Below are positions 36,090 to 44,822 of a stretch of 64,000 bases of DNA, piece after piece. Within the stretch, counting starts at the first letter, position 1; the number at the start of each line of letters is the position of its first letter. This DNA is from Acinetobacter wuhouensis (GTDB lineage: Bacteria; Pseudomonadota; Gammaproteobacteria; Pseudomonadales; Moraxellaceae): positions 3,720,001-3,784,000 of the forward strand of contig NZ_CP031716.1 in assembly GCF_001696605.3 (NCBI RefSeq), in the 5' to 3' direction. Both the position numbers and the translations under genes were made by a program. The notes under the pieces are model-generated. The model had not been told where the DNA came from. It made no database searches and was given only the letters and a program-made list of their open reading frames with translations.

Positions 36090-36164
36090 AGTGAACAAAT
36101 GTTCTTTTAGTGAACACTCGTGCACTATAATTATTTTTATAAACTCAGTCAACACCTGTACACT
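36090..36164. promoter_or_regulatory. Three FabR/DesT-like operators in the divergent promoter
   Basis: Three 18-bp near-palindromes share AGTnAACA-N-TGTnCACT-like halves: AGTGAACAAATGTTCTTT (36090-36107), AGTGAACACTCGTGCACT (36109-36126) and AGTCAACACCTGTACACT (36147-36164). The third resembles, from memory, the Pseudomonas DesT box. They sit between the reductase-desaturase operon and its divergent TetR regulator, where autoregulation and repression would both act. Confidence 0.6.
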
Positions 36165-36244
36165 GACATTCGTCGCTTAATTTAATGTGATTTTGTTGCG
36201 CTATTTTTGATAGACTCATCGCAACAATTTTTTCGGACAGCAAT

Positions 36245-36901
36245 ATGTCGATACGCGATGAACGTAAACAACAAAGTCGTCAGGCTTTACTTGATGCTGC
36301 TTTAAGCTTAAGCACATCAGGTCGTTCATTTTCGAGTATTAGCTTGCGTGAAATCGCACGTGAAGTCGGTTTAGTACCGACTGCCTTTTATCGCCATTTC
36401 CAAGATATGGATGAGCTAGGTAAAGAGCTGGTTGACCAAGTTGCGCTGTATCTAAAAAATGTCTTACATCAACTCGGTAAAGGTTTGGCGCATCCTGAAG
36501 CCAAGACCAAAACCAGTATGGAGTTGTTCTTTGAAGCTGTAGATACTAGCCCTCAACAATGGATTTTTATGATTGCAGAACGTTGGGGCGGTTCAGAGGT
36601 GGTTCGTCGAGCGATTGCGCTTGAAATAGACTTTTTAAATGATGACCTCGCCAATGATCTTAAAAAGTTTGAAGTCATTAAAAATTTTCAAAATCAAAAT
36701 GACCTAAAAGCCATTACCAATATTTTGATTAATCTCTGTTTTACTTGGGCAATGTCTTGGATAAGCTTGTCACGTCAATATTCAGGCATCGAGCTTGAAT
36801 TGCAAAAAATGGTGTTAAAAAAGCAAGCTGTAACGCAAATCCAACTTATTTTTAAAGGTATAAATCATTGGGAAAGTTCGCCTGATCTTTCTACAAATTA
36901 A
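36245..36901 (+). CDS. TetR-family regulator, FabR/DesT-like
   Basis: A 218-aa repressor with an N-terminal helix-turn-helix domain (about 8-55: ALSLSTSGRSFSSISLREI and VGLVPTAFYRHFQDM). The ligand domain is like FabR/DesT, which sense the ratio of unsaturated to saturated acyl-CoA. Divergence from the desaturase-reductase pair and the FabR-like boxes between them make it the likely controller of membrane unsaturation. Confidence 0.85.
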   Translation: MSIRDERKQQSRQALLDAALSLSTSGRSFSSISLREIAREVGLVPTAFYRHFQDMDELGKELVDQVALYLKNVLHQLGKGLAHPEAKTKTSMELFFEAVDTSPQQWIFMIAERWGGSEVVRRAIALEIDFLNDDLANDLKKFEVIKNFQNQNDLKAITNILINLCFTWAMSWISLSRQYSGIELELQKMVLKKQAVTQIQLIFKGINHWESSPDLSTN

Positions 36902-36971
36902 ATATAACAACTCTTTTTACAATACGTTCCAGTACAATTTGACCTCTCTATAAACTTGGATTATTATTTTT

Positions 36972-36987
36972 TGGAACATTCATTCCA
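36972..36987. promoter_or_regulatory. Operator palindrome upstream of TetR gene (TGGAA-N6-TTCCA)
   Basis: TGGAACATTCATTCCA lies 44 bp before the TetR start at 37032. The same pattern recurs before the MFS gene, differing at one base. Confidence 0.7.
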
Positions 36988-37031
36988 GAATAACCTTCCT
37001 CAAATAATCTTTCAAAAAGACATCGACTAAA

Positions 37032-37613
37032 ATGCGTAAAAAAGAATTTCAACCTGATGAAATCGTACAAGCTGCCATGCAGGTATTTTGGGAGCGTGGT
37101 TATGAAGCAACCTCTATCCAAGATCTCGTAGAAGGCACTGGATTATCCCGAAGTAGTTTATACAACACCTTTGAAAGTAAACATCATTTATACCTTGATG
37201 CTTTAAAATGCTATTCCTCAGTGACAGCAGCCAATATTGCTATTTTGTCAGTGCAAGGTCAGGCACGTGATCTGATTGAACAGGTTTTGATGAATATCCT
37301 GCATGATGAGTTAAATCCAAACCCTTCACGGGGATGTTTTGCTGCCAAAGCAAGTCTAGAAATATCCGCACAAGATCCTCAAATTGCGAGTGTATTGCAA
37401 CAAAATTTTCAGTCACTCCGCCAAGCCTTTGCACAATTAATTTCTCGGGCACAAAGTACAGGTGAAATATCAACCCAACAAGATCCTGATGCTTTGGCAC
37501 TATTTTTTGTCAATACCATGCAAGGGATGCGAATTCTAGCCAAGGGTACTGCTTTGCCTCAACGTCAAGAACATTTACAGAACGTGATCCAAACCGCACT
37601 CAAATTACTCTAA
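37032..37613 (+). CDS. TetR/AcrR-family regulator
   Basis: A 193-aa repressor with an N-terminal helix-turn-helix (about 10-50: AMQVFWERGYEATSIQDL, then GLSRSSLYNTFESKHHLY). The C-terminal ligand domain has GCFAAKASLE, like the YxaF/AcuR type. Identical-type palindromes precede both this gene and the MFS transporter that follows, so it most likely represses both. The inducer is unknown. Confidence 0.9.
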   Translation: MRKKEFQPDEIVQAAMQVFWERGYEATSIQDLVEGTGLSRSSLYNTFESKHHLYLDALKCYSSVTAANIAILSVQGQARDLIEQVLMNILHDELNPNPSRGCFAAKASLEISAQDPQIASVLQQNFQSLRQAFAQLISRAQSTGEISTQQDPDALALFFVNTMQGMRILAKGTALPQRQEHLQNVIQTALKLL

Positions 37614-37670
37614 ACATGCCTGCTTAAACATAATGCTGGAATTTTAGATTTAAATTTTTTTACTTATTTT

Positions 37671-37686
37671 TGGAACAATCATTCCA
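37671..37686. promoter_or_regulatory. Operator palindrome upstream of MFS gene
   Basis: TGGAACAATCATTCCA lies 30 bp before the MFS ATG and matches 15 of 16 bases of the site at 36972-36987. Confidence 0.7.
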
Positions 37687-37716
37687 ATATAATTTTCTGT
37701 AACAGGACATCCTGAT

Positions 37717-38889
37717 ATGACCCATACCGTTCAGAAAGAATCACTGCCTTATCTACAGCTGATTGCTTTTGCTATGGCAAGCTTTCTCGCCATTGTGACT
37801 GAAACCATCCCTGCTGGTTTGTTACCGCAAATCAGTCAGGGACTGCATATCAGTGAAGCACAAACAGGACAGATGATCAGTATTTTTGCATTTGGAGCGG
37901 TCGTCAGTGCTATTCCATTGATCACATGGACGCGTAATCTAAATCGTCGTCCAGTATTTATTAGTGGCATTGCTGGACTGCTAATCTTTAATCTATGTAC
38001 TGCTTTTTCGACTAATTATTACTGGATTCTACTGTTTCGCTTCCTTGCTGGGGTATCTACAGCCTTAATCTGGGGACTATTTGCAGGCTATGCTCGCCGT
38101 TTGGTACCCATACATTTACAAGGTCGGGCGCTTGCGATTGCATGTGTAGGACAACCACTTGCGCTGTCATTGGGCATCCCTTTGGGCAACTGGTTAGGCA
38201 AACTGTTGGCATGGCAAGACATTTTCCTGATTTTGGCAGGCTTTGCCTTGTTGTTAATGTGTTGGATACGCCTCTTCGTGCCTGATTTTAAAGGGCAAAC
38301 TGCTGAACAACAAAAATCTCTTTTCGAGGTTCTACATTTACCTGGTATCGCCTACATTCTTGCGACGCTTTTCTTGTGGATTCTTGCGCATAATATTGTC
38401 TACACCTATTTAGCACCCGTACTGATGAATGCAGAGATGACGACATGGATCGGAACAGCATTTATGATCTTCGGCGTAGCTTCCATTGTTGGGATTTGGA
38501 TCACAGGTGTACTCACTGATCGTTGGCTCAGGAAACTTACCCTGATCAGTTTGCTCTTTTTTGCCGTGGCAATGCTGATTCTGCTACTGTGCGTGCAAAC
38601 ATCTTTTTTAATTTTTCTGAGTCTTGCGATTTGGGGCATCACATTCGGGGGAGCGCCAACCTTACTACAAACAGCGCTTGCTGATGCAGCAGGTCAAGAT
38701 GCCGATGTTGCACAATCTATTCTAGTCACTGTCTTTAATTTTGCCATCGCTTGTGGCGGTTTTACGGGTGGCATTATTCTCAATACGTTTGGAGCATCTT
38801 TGCTCAGTTTTAGCACGTTGCCCTTTATTGTAATCGCCCTGTGTTTAGTTTGGTTCAGTCATTCTGGATTCAAGGCTGGAGCACGTTGA
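37717..38889 (+). CDS. MFS efflux transporter (AraJ/Bcr-like DHA1 type)
   Basis: A 390-aa inner-membrane protein with twelve helices in the DHA1 drug/sugar efflux style: ETIPAGLLPQISQGLHISEAQTG in helix 1 and its loop, RNLNRRPVFISG between helices 2 and 3, and a DRWLRKL loop in the middle. It is paired with the TetR gene upstream and shares its operator. The substrate is unknown; efflux of a sugar, drug or metabolite are all possible. Confidence 0.86.
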   Translation: MTHTVQKESLPYLQLIAFAMASFLAIVTETIPAGLLPQISQGLHISEAQTGQMISIFAFGAVVSAIPLITWTRNLNRRPVFISGIAGLLIFNLCTAFSTNYYWILLFRFLAGVSTALIWGLFAGYARRLVPIHLQGRALAIACVGQPLALSLGIPLGNWLGKLLAWQDIFLILAGFALLLMCWIRLFVPDFKGQTAEQQKSLFEVLHLPGIAYILATLFLWILAHNIVYTYLAPVLMNAEMTTWIGTAFMIFGVASIVGIWITGVLTDRWLRKLTLISLLFFAVAMLILLLCVQTSFLIFLSLAIWGITFGGAPTLLQTALADAAGQDADVAQSILVTVFNFAIACGGFTGGIILNTFGASLLSFSTLPFIVIALCLVWFSHSGFKAGAR

Positions 38890-38987
38890 GTCAACGTTTT
38901 TAGCATTGACTCAAATCATTCTGAGATGCTCTGGGTGTATAAATCAAACGCCTTGATCCATTCGAAAATGCAAAATCATCAAAGCAT

Positions 38988-39014
38988 AAAAAAACCCGCA
39001 TTTAGCGGGTTTTC
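38988..39014. terminator. Bidirectional terminator between MFS and dsbA
   Basis: AAAACCCGC-ATTTA-GCGGGTTTT, a 9-bp stem between convergent genes, 15 bp from the dsbA stop. Confidence 0.87.
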
Positions 39015-39028
39015 TACAACTTAAAGGC

Positions 39029-39646
39029 TTATTTTCCGCCTTTACGCTCTTTATTGATCAGGTAATCAACCACTTGTGTCACTTTACCATCTTCACCCTG
39101 AACCACATATTTACCATTTACAACCACCGCAGGAACACCTGAGAGTTGATATTGCGCAGCCAATTGGTTTGATTCAGCAACTTTTGCAGTGATCGCAAAA
39201 GAACTATACATACTGTTAAATTTCGCTTCTGGTACACCATAACGTGTATAGAATTTTGCAAATTGGTCTTTTTGTAGAATTTGCTGACCATTACCATTAG
39301 CATGGAATAATGGTAAATGCGCACGTTTACGCACACCTAGCGCTTCAGACACATAATAAGCACGCGCACCTTGTTCCCAAAGCGGATTCATCGCAGCAGG
39401 TGTACGCAAGAAATTCACATCCTTTGGAATTTTCTTCAACCATGCTTGCATATGAGGTTCAAGTACAAAACAGTGTGGGCAGCCGTACCAAAAGAATTCA
39501 CGTACTTCAATTTTGCCAGGAACTGCAACTTTTCCAGGATTTTGCACCACGGTATAGTCTTTACCCGCAACAAAATCAGCAGCCATCGTATTTGCAGAAA
39601 ATGCCATGACCATTGCGGTCATGCCACCAATAATAAATTTTTTCAT
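39029..39646 (-). CDS. dsbA: Thiol:disulfide interchange protein DsbA
   Basis: A 205-aa periplasmic oxidase that puts disulfides into exported proteins. The start at 39646 gives a clean signal peptide (MKKFIIGGMTAMVMAFSANT, cut after AMA-type site near 22). The thioredoxin-fold active site Cys56-Pro-His-Cys59 (WYGCPHC) and the cis-Pro loop SGVPAVVVNG are intact. An upstream ATG (39688) would hide the signal peptide, so I reject it. Confidence 0.95.
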   Translation of the reverse strand: MKKFIIGGMTAMVMAFSANTMAADFVAGKDYTVVQNPGKVAVPGKIEVREFFWYGCPHCFVLEPHMQAWLKKIPKDVNFLRTPAAMNPLWEQGARAYYVSEALGVRKRAHLPLFHANGNGQQILQKDQFAKFYTRYGVPEAKFNSMYSSFAITAKVAESNQLAAQYQLSGVPAVVVNGKYVVQGEDGKVTQVVDYLINKERKGGK

Positions 39647-39830
39647 TGACTGTTTTGTCCTCGAAGTCATTTTGTATAGCTTATGCACTAACTATAAAAC
39701 AAATATGGGAAAATCGTTTTCCTTCTGTGAAGATTTTTACACGATTCATCGCTTTTTTCATAATTATGGTTACACTAGCATAGATGAACTTAATTTTTGA
39801 TTAAAACAATTTAATTTAGAGGTGGCTGTT

Positions 39831-40547
39831 ATGTCGCAACTTAATGTTGATCCACAAGAAATTGCTAAATTTGAAGCGCTTGCCGCTTTATGGTGGGATC
39901 AACACTCTGAGTTCCGACCATTACATCAAATTAACCCACTGCGTTTAAACTGGATTGATGAACATTCAGGTGGCTTAACGGGTAAGAAAATTCTCGATGT
40001 CGGCTGTGGTGGCGGAATCCTAGCAGAGAGTATGGCACGTCGTGGTGCAAATGTTCTTGGGATTGACATGGGTGCAGCACCACTCAATGTTGCACGTTTA
40101 CATGCAGAGCAAGAAAATGTTCAAAATATTGAATATAAACAAATCCCTGTAGAGCAACTCGCAGAAGAACAAGCAGGTCAATACGATATCGTCACTTGTA
40201 TGGAAATGCTCGAACACGTACCAGATCCTGCTTCGATTATCCAAGCTTGCCAAAAACTGGTGAAGCCGAATGGTCATGTGTTTTTCTCAACCATTAACCG
40301 TAATCCAAAAGCATATTTATTCGCGATTATTGGTGCGGAATATGTGTTGCGTTTATTGAAAAAAGGCACACACGATTATCATAAATTTATTAAACCGTCT
40401 GAACTTGCCCATGACATTCGCAATTCAGGTTTAAAACTCAAAGATATGACAGGTTTACATTACAACCCGCTCACTAAACATTATTGGTTAGCGCCCAATG
40501 TTGATGTGAACTATATGGTCTATACCATCAATGAGTCTGCACAATGA
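39831..40547 (+). CDS. ubiG: Ubiquinone biosynthesis O-methyltransferase UbiG
   Basis: A 238-aa SAM methyltransferase that carries out both O-methylations in ubiquinone synthesis. The start at 39831 ([18 protein letters not shown]) follows AGAGGTGG. Motif I is [19 protein letters not shown], and [11 protein letters not shown] and [13 protein letters not shown] are typical of UbiG. Its stop overlaps the next ATG by 4 bp, so translation of mupP is coupled. Confidence 0.95.
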   Translation: MSQLNVDPQEIAKFEALAALWWDQHSEFRPLHQINPLRLNWIDEHSGGLTGKKILDVGCGGGILAESMARRGANVLGIDMGAAPLNVARLHAEQENVQNIEYKQIPVEQLAEEQAGQYDIVTCMEMLEHVPDPASIIQACQKLVKPNGHVFFSTINRNPKAYLFAIIGAEYVLRLLKKGTHDYHKFIKPSELAHDIRNSGLKLKDMTGLHYNPLTKHYWLAPNVDVNYMVYTINESAQ

Positions 40548-41215
40548 AAGCCGTACTGTTTGACCTCGATGGAACTTTAATCGATACCGCAGCTGATTTT
40601 ATTCGCATTATTCAAGACATGTGCCGTGAAGAAGGTCGTGCGATTGTGGATGCAGATTTGATCCGCACTCAAGTATCTGAGGGTGCACGTGCGATGGTGA
40701 AGCTGGTTTATCCTGAGCTTGAAGTCGATGATCCAATTTTCTTAGCCCATCGCCAACGCTTTTTAGATCTTTATGGTGATGATATTGCAGTCGATACAGA
40801 TCTATTTGACGGCATGTATCCACTTTTAGAGGATTTAGAAAGTCACCATATTCCTTGGGGCATTGTGACCAATAAACCACGTTGGCTGAGTGAGTCTTTA
40901 CTCAAAGCACTTAATCTCACTGAACGTTGTGCAGTTTTGGTCTGCCCTGAAGATGTGAAACATACCAAGCCTGATCCTGAGCCAATGTATTTGGCTGCCA
41001 AGCAAATTGATATTGCAGCTGAACAATGTATCTATGTGGGTGATCATCCACGTGATATTGATGCGGGTCGCAATGCGCAGATGTATACCATTTTGGCAGC
41101 GTATGGCTATTTACCTTTGCAATACAAAGATGATCTCAAGGCTTGGCAAGCAGATTGTATTGTCCACAATGTTGCAGAATTACATCAGCTTGTTAGAAAG
41201 TTGGTCAATATTTAA
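40544..41215 (+). CDS. mupP: N-acetylmuramic acid 6-phosphate phosphatase MupP (HAD family)
   Basis: A 223-aa HAD hydrolase: motif [12 protein letters not shown], motif II IVTNKP, and motif [15 protein letters not shown]. By sequence alone it could be a phosphoglycolate phosphatase (gph). The ubiG-X-yciK order is the one around mupP in Pseudomonas, where it acts in the cell-wall recycling bypass to UDP-MurNAc, so I prefer that name. This would link it to ampD elsewhere in the window. Function is inferred from context. Confidence 0.85.
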   Translation: MKAVLFDLDGTLIDTAADFIRIIQDMCREEGRAIVDADLIRTQVSEGARAMVKLVYPELEVDDPIFLAHRQRFLDLYGDDIAVDTDLFDGMYPLLEDLESHHIPWGIVTNKPRWLSESLLKALNLTERCAVLVCPEDVKHTKPDPEPMYLAAKQIDIAAEQCIYVGDHPRDIDAGRNAQMYTILAAYGYLPLQYKDDLKAWQADCIVHNVAELHQLVRKLVNI

Positions 41216-41341
41216 AGCACAAAAAAATCATTCATTCTGTGTGAATCGTATGATACAAATGATGAAACATCTTGCATAAGGTGTTTCACTGTTTTTATAT
41301 AGAAGCTTATACAACATCATAACAACGATAGGAGGTCTCCC

Positions 41342-42088
41342 ATGAAATATTCAGAATATCAACCTCGTCCAGATTTATTGAAGGATAAAATTATCCTGAT
41401 CACAGGTGCGGGAGACGGTATTGGACGTGCGGCAGCTTTAAGTTATGCCTTACACGGCGCAACCGTGGTTTTACATGGTCGTACACTCAATAAACTTGAA
41501 GTAATTTATGATGAAATCGAAGCTTTAGGCGCACCACAGCCTGCAATTCTACCTTTACAACTGTCTACAGCAACGTCGCATGACTATGAACTTTTGGTCA
41601 ATACACTCGAACAACAGTTTGGACGTCTCGATGGGATTTTGCACAATGCAGGCATCTTAGGTGAACGTGTTGAATTAGCACATTATCCAGAAGAAGTTTG
41701 GGATGATGTCATGGCTGTGAATTTACGAGCACCTTTCGTCCTCACTCAAGAACTTCTTCCCCTACTACAAAAATCTGAACATGCTTCTGTGGTCTTTGCC
41801 AGTTCTGGTGTAGGGCGTGAAGCGCGTGCTGAATGGGGTGCTTATTCTGTTTCAAAAATTGCGATTGAAGCAGTCAGCACAATTTTTGCCAAAGAAAATA
41901 CCTATCCAAATATTCGTTATAACTGTATCAACCCAGGTGGTACTCGTACAGCGATGCGCGCCAAAGCCTACCCTGCGGAAGATCCAAAAACATTACCAAC
42001 ACCTGAACAGATCATGCCTGCATATCTGTACTTGATGGGTGAGGACAGTTTGGCACTGAATGGTGCCAGCATTGATGCCCAAGACTAA
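41342..42088 (+). CDS. yciK: YciK-family short-chain dehydrogenase
   Basis: A 248-aa SDR oxidoreductase with the cofactor motif TGAGDGIG (about 22-29), LHNAGILGE, and the catalytic YSVSK (Tyr-x3-Lys). YciK proteins have no settled substrate. A strong AGGAGGT ribosome binding site precedes the ATG. It follows mupP by 126 bp, the order also seen in Pseudomonas. Confidence 0.9.
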   Translation: MKYSEYQPRPDLLKDKIILITGAGDGIGRAAALSYALHGATVVLHGRTLNKLEVIYDEIEALGAPQPAILPLQLSTATSHDYELLVNTLEQQFGRLDGILHNAGILGERVELAHYPEEVWDDVMAVNLRAPFVLTQELLPLLQKSEHASVVFASSGVGREARAEWGAYSVSKIAIEAVSTIFAKENTYPNIRYNCINPGGTRTAMRAKAYPAEDPKTLPTPEQIMPAYLYLMGEDSLALNGASIDAQD

Positions 42089-42270
42089 TCATTCCCCATT
42101 TCCCCTCTCTTGATCGAGTATTGAAGTACAACTTTAAGATCAGATACAAGAGAGTCAGGAAATAGAATCGCATTAGCCAATAAAAATAATGATTTTATTC
42201 AGTTTTTCAAATCATCGAATCAACTTTATAGTATGTTCTACCAGCTAGACATTACTAAAAGGCATCACTC

Positions 42271-42426
42271 ATGGCAGATCAAAAACTGAAAGTAGAAATG
42301 ATTCGTTCGATTGAACAATTACAACTTTCGCATCAACTCATTCATGCTTTAGATGATGCCCAACAAGCTGAAACGGTCGTAACAGCAGTCAACTGCTTAA
42401 AGCATTTCACTGAACAATGGCATTGA
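42271..42426 (+). CDS. Small conserved-looking protein (51 aa)
   Basis: ATG 42271 to TGA 42424-42426 encodes a 51-residue, mostly helical protein, with MADQKLKVEMIRSIEQLQLS at the N-terminus and HALDDAQQAETVVTAVNCLK in the middle. AAAAGG is well placed upstream. The codon use and amphipathic pattern look genuine. I do not recognise a family. Confidence 0.55.
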   Translation: MADQKLKVEMIRSIEQLQLSHQLIHALDDAQQAETVVTAVNCLKHFTEQWH

Positions 42427-42641
42427 CAGACCGTTCAAACGATTTTTTGTACCATAGCTTTACATTCCGCATCAAAGAATAGACTGAGTATTTTAATGTC
42501 TTACACTTTGAGTGACCTGTGAATGAGTCGAACATAGATGTTTGTTATATCTGTTTGCATAAGACTTTGGATACAGTCTTTCATCCTGATCAAAAATATG
42601 TTCTCATTATGTCTGTATTTTTAAATGAAAAACTGAACTTT

Positions 42642-42663
42642 CTTCACAGTTTCTCTGCATTTT
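42642..42663 (+). promoter_or_regulatory. Conserved upstream motif of RcnB-like gene 1
   Basis: A 22-bp stretch, CTTCACAG-TTTCTCTGCATTTT, matches 19 of 22 bases with 44224-44245 upstream of RcnB-like gene 3. In both it lies about 50 bp before the ATG, so it may be a shared regulator site or promoter core. Confidence 0.45.
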
Positions 42664-42713
42664 AACGGTACATTAGTGGTGTAAAAAACAACACTTAGCA
42701 AGCGAGGGCTCCT

Positions 42714-43115
42714 ATGAAAAAGATTTTAGCGATCATCGCGATCTCTTTATCAACACTGATGACCATGCAGATCACCAGTGCAGGACCTCATTTTGACAAC
42801 GATCGAGGTTATGATCGCGGAGATAGAGGCGAACGCGGTAATCGTGGTCGTCAGTTCCGTGACAATGATGATGGCGATGGCATTCAAGAACAACGTCGAG
42901 AGCGTGAACAACGTGGTGTAAAACGTTTACAGCAACATAAATGGCAAACAGGTTATGTGATGCCACAACACTACCGTGGCAATAGTTACAAAGTGGATTA
43001 TAAAGATGGAAACCTGCCTAAACCATCGCGTAACCAACAATGGTACAAAATCAATAACGATTACATCTTAGTTGATTCAGACAGTAACAGTATTCTCAGC
43101 ATTCGTGGTATGTAA
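42714..43115 (+). CDS. RcnB-like periplasmic protein 1
   Basis: A 133-aa exported protein. A signal peptide (MKKILAIIAISLSTLMTMQI..TSA) is followed by a low-complexity Asp/Arg/Gly-rich segment (RGYDRGDRGERGNRGR). A compact C-terminal RcnB-type domain (about 75-133) follows, with WQTGYVMPQHYRG, YKVDYKDGNLPKPSRNQQWY and YILVD. RcnB in E. coli is linked to nickel/cobalt homeostasis, but there is no metal efflux gene here. First of three related genes in 2 kb. Confidence 0.8.
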   Translation: MKKILAIIAISLSTLMTMQITSAGPHFDNDRGYDRGDRGERGNRGRQFRDNDDGDGIQEQRREREQRGVKRLQQHKWQTGYVMPQHYRGNSYKVDYKDGNLPKPSRNQQWYKINNDYILVDSDSNSILSIRGM

Positions 43116-43166
43116 TATAAGACCACATCGCTATTTTGAATTAAAATCGCTATACTCAAGTTTCAT

Positions 43167-43200
43167 AAGCTCAAACACCTATTTAGTTTGAGCTTTTTTT
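43167..43200 (+). terminator. Terminator after RcnB-like gene 1
   Basis: AAGCTCAAAC-ACCTATTTA-GTTTGAGCTT followed by T, about 50 bp after the stop. Confidence 0.8.
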
Positions 43201-43534
43201 TTGCTCAAATTTCAGAATTTCCGTTTTTTAAATGTAATCATGAAATTCATAGAAGCTTATGAGCATGAATCTTCAAACAAAGCACCACTTCATCCTGTTC
43301 CAGAACTCATTCAATAGAGTAAATTATAAAAAATCATTAACTTGGTTAGTCTATGTATCAAAAGTAGACATCATTTTAAGGTTTTACTCAAAACATCTCA
43401 GAGATTCAAAATTTACAGTCCTCCATCAAGTCTTCATACATTTCACAATTCAACTAAATCCTCCTCACCATTTATCTCCAATTGTTGCGTAAATTGATTT
43501 CATCGAAGGATAAAATACAATTTAGGTGAATCAG
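43201..43534. other. Gap between RcnB-like genes 1 and 2
   Basis: About 330 bp of AT-rich DNA. A 77-codon frame (43259-43492) has no plausible domain or ribosome binding site. The promoter of gene 2 should lie near its right end; I cannot assign boxes with confidence. Confidence 0.4.
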
Positions 43535-43918
43535 ATGAAAAAAGTATTAACCGCAATTACATTAGCGATGAGCGCACTGGTTGCAACTTCAGCAATGGCT
43601 GACTCACGTTATGACAACAATCATCGTTATCAGCAAAGCCATTGGGATCATAAAAATGACCATCGTTGGAACAAAAATGACCGCTATGATCGTTATGACA
43701 ATAAACGCTATGATCATAACTATCGCGTAAACCCAAGCCGTGACTGGCGTTCAGGGCAGTATTTACCAAGCCAATTCAGCTCATCACGCTATCATGTGAA
43801 CTATAAAAACTATCGCCAACTGCCAAAACCAGGCAAATATCAGCAATGGTATAAAGTGAATGGTGACTATGTATTGGTGAATGAGCGTAATAACCGTGTG
43901 ATCCGTGTGATTGGTTAA
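43535..43918 (+). CDS. RcnB-like periplasmic protein 2
   Basis: A 127-aa exported protein from ATG 43535 (AGG ribosome binding site). A signal peptide (MKKVLTAITLAMSALVATSAMA) precedes a His/Asp/Tyr/Arg-rich spacer (NHRYQQSHWDHKNDHRWNKN). The RcnB-like C-terminal domain has WRSGQYLPSQF, YHVNYKNYRQLPKPGKYQQW and YVLVN. The spacer could bind metal or polyanions; this is inference. Confidence 0.8.
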   Translation: MKKVLTAITLAMSALVATSAMADSRYDNNHRYQQSHWDHKNDHRWNKNDRYDRYDNKRYDHNYRVNPSRDWRSGQYLPSQFSSSRYHVNYKNYRQLPKPGKYQQWYKVNGDYVLVNERNNRVIRVIG

Positions 43919-43931
43919 TCAATCTAATTAT

Positions 43932-44154
43932 AAAAAGCCCATATATTGGTAATGCTGATCAGTTAAGCAAAATTATTGCATAAACTCCTAAAATCTCCCC
44001 TAACCCCTCTTTGAAAAAGAGGGGAACTTCTTGTAACTAAAATGATTTCAGCAATGAAAAGCTCCCTCCTTTGAAAAAGGTGAGGAACATGTTCCGCAAG
44101 GGGAGGATTCAAGAATCTCTTAACTGACTGGCATTACATATATTGGGCTTTTTT
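43932..44154. repeat. MITE-like intergenic repeat with long terminal inverted repeats
   Basis: About 223 bp without a gene. The ends are imperfect inverted repeats of about 36 bp beginning AAAAAGCCCA and containing TAATGC...CAGTTAAG (left 43932-43967, right 44119-44154 on the other strand). Inside are nested hairpins: CCCCTCTTT-GAA-AAAGAGGGG and a second weaker CTCC...GGTGAG structure, bounded by AATCTCCCCT / GGGGAGGATT. Repeats of this look, with CTTAACTGACTGGCATTA, recur between genes in Acinetobacter, as I recall. Confidence 0.65.
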
Positions 44155-44223
44155 CATTTTATGATAATTTAATGAAATTAAAATGAATTATTAAACAAAA
44201 TAAATCACATATTTTCATAGCAG

Positions 44224-44245
44224 CTTCATTGTTTCTCTACATTTT
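44224..44245 (+). promoter_or_regulatory. Conserved upstream motif of RcnB-like gene 3
   Basis: CTTCATTG-TTTCTCTACATTTT, the partner of the motif at 42642-42663 (19 of 22 identical), 53 bp before the ATG. Confidence 0.45.
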
Positions 44246-44298
44246 CCAATTAAATTAAAAACATCAGATATAGATACCTTATTCCATAGGCGCTCAAC

Positions 44299-44676
44299 AT
44301 GAAAAAATTACTTTCAGCAATTGCAATCTCAGTCAGTGCAATCATGGCAGCTTCAAGTGCTTTTGCAGCGCCAGAACATGCTCAAGGTCACCAGCCTGCA
44401 CAACAGCAACACGTACAACAACATCCCAACAATCATGGCAATGCTGTAAAACATGTTGTAAGTAATCACAAAACACCCAATAAAGCTGCGCAAAATCAGT
44501 GGAAAGCTGGGCATAAATACCCAACTCAATACCGTGGTGCAGGCTATAAAGTGGACTACAAACACCACAAAAACTTGAGCAAACCAAGTAAAAACCAACA
44601 ATGGTACAAAGCAGATGGTCACTATATTCTTGTCAATACAGCCACTTATGCAATCATCAAGGTGCTCGGTCTATAA
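44299..44676 (+). CDS. RcnB-like periplasmic protein 3
   Basis: A 125-aa exported protein with a signal peptide (MKKLLSAIAISVSAIMAASSAFA), a Gln/His-rich spacer (HAQGHQPAQQQHVQQHPNNH) and the same C-terminal domain as its two neighbours (WKAGHKYPTQYRG, YKVDYKHHKNLSKPSKNQQW, YILVN). Only the spacer has changed character between the paralogues: Arg/Asp/Gly, then His/Tyr/Asp, then Gln/His. Confidence 0.8.
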   Translation: MKKLLSAIAISVSAIMAASSAFAAPEHAQGHQPAQQQHVQQHPNNHGNAVKHVVSNHKTPNKAAQNQWKAGHKYPTQYRGAGYKVDYKHHKNLSKPSKNQQWYKADGHYILVNTATYAIIKVLGL

Positions 44677-44718
44677 TTTAAGCCTGTCACTCAACCGTTA
44701 ATTCGAAATACCCTCTTT

Positions 44719-44751
44719 GCACTCGTCCTCCCACGTTCGAGTGCTTTTTTT
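44719..44751 (+). terminator. Terminator after RcnB-like gene 3
   Basis: GCACTCG and CGAGTGC form a 7-bp stem around a 12-nt loop, followed by seven T. Confidence 0.75.
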
Positions 44752-44822
44752 ATTTAAACTATTCCCCTCGTCTTTTTTTGTTTAGAATCTCAGTAATCGC
44801 AATCATCTATACCGAGATCGGC

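Noticed and set aside
43259..43492. 77-codon frame between RcnB-like genes
   Set aside because: No ribosome binding site, no recognisable domain and composition like random AT-rich DNA.
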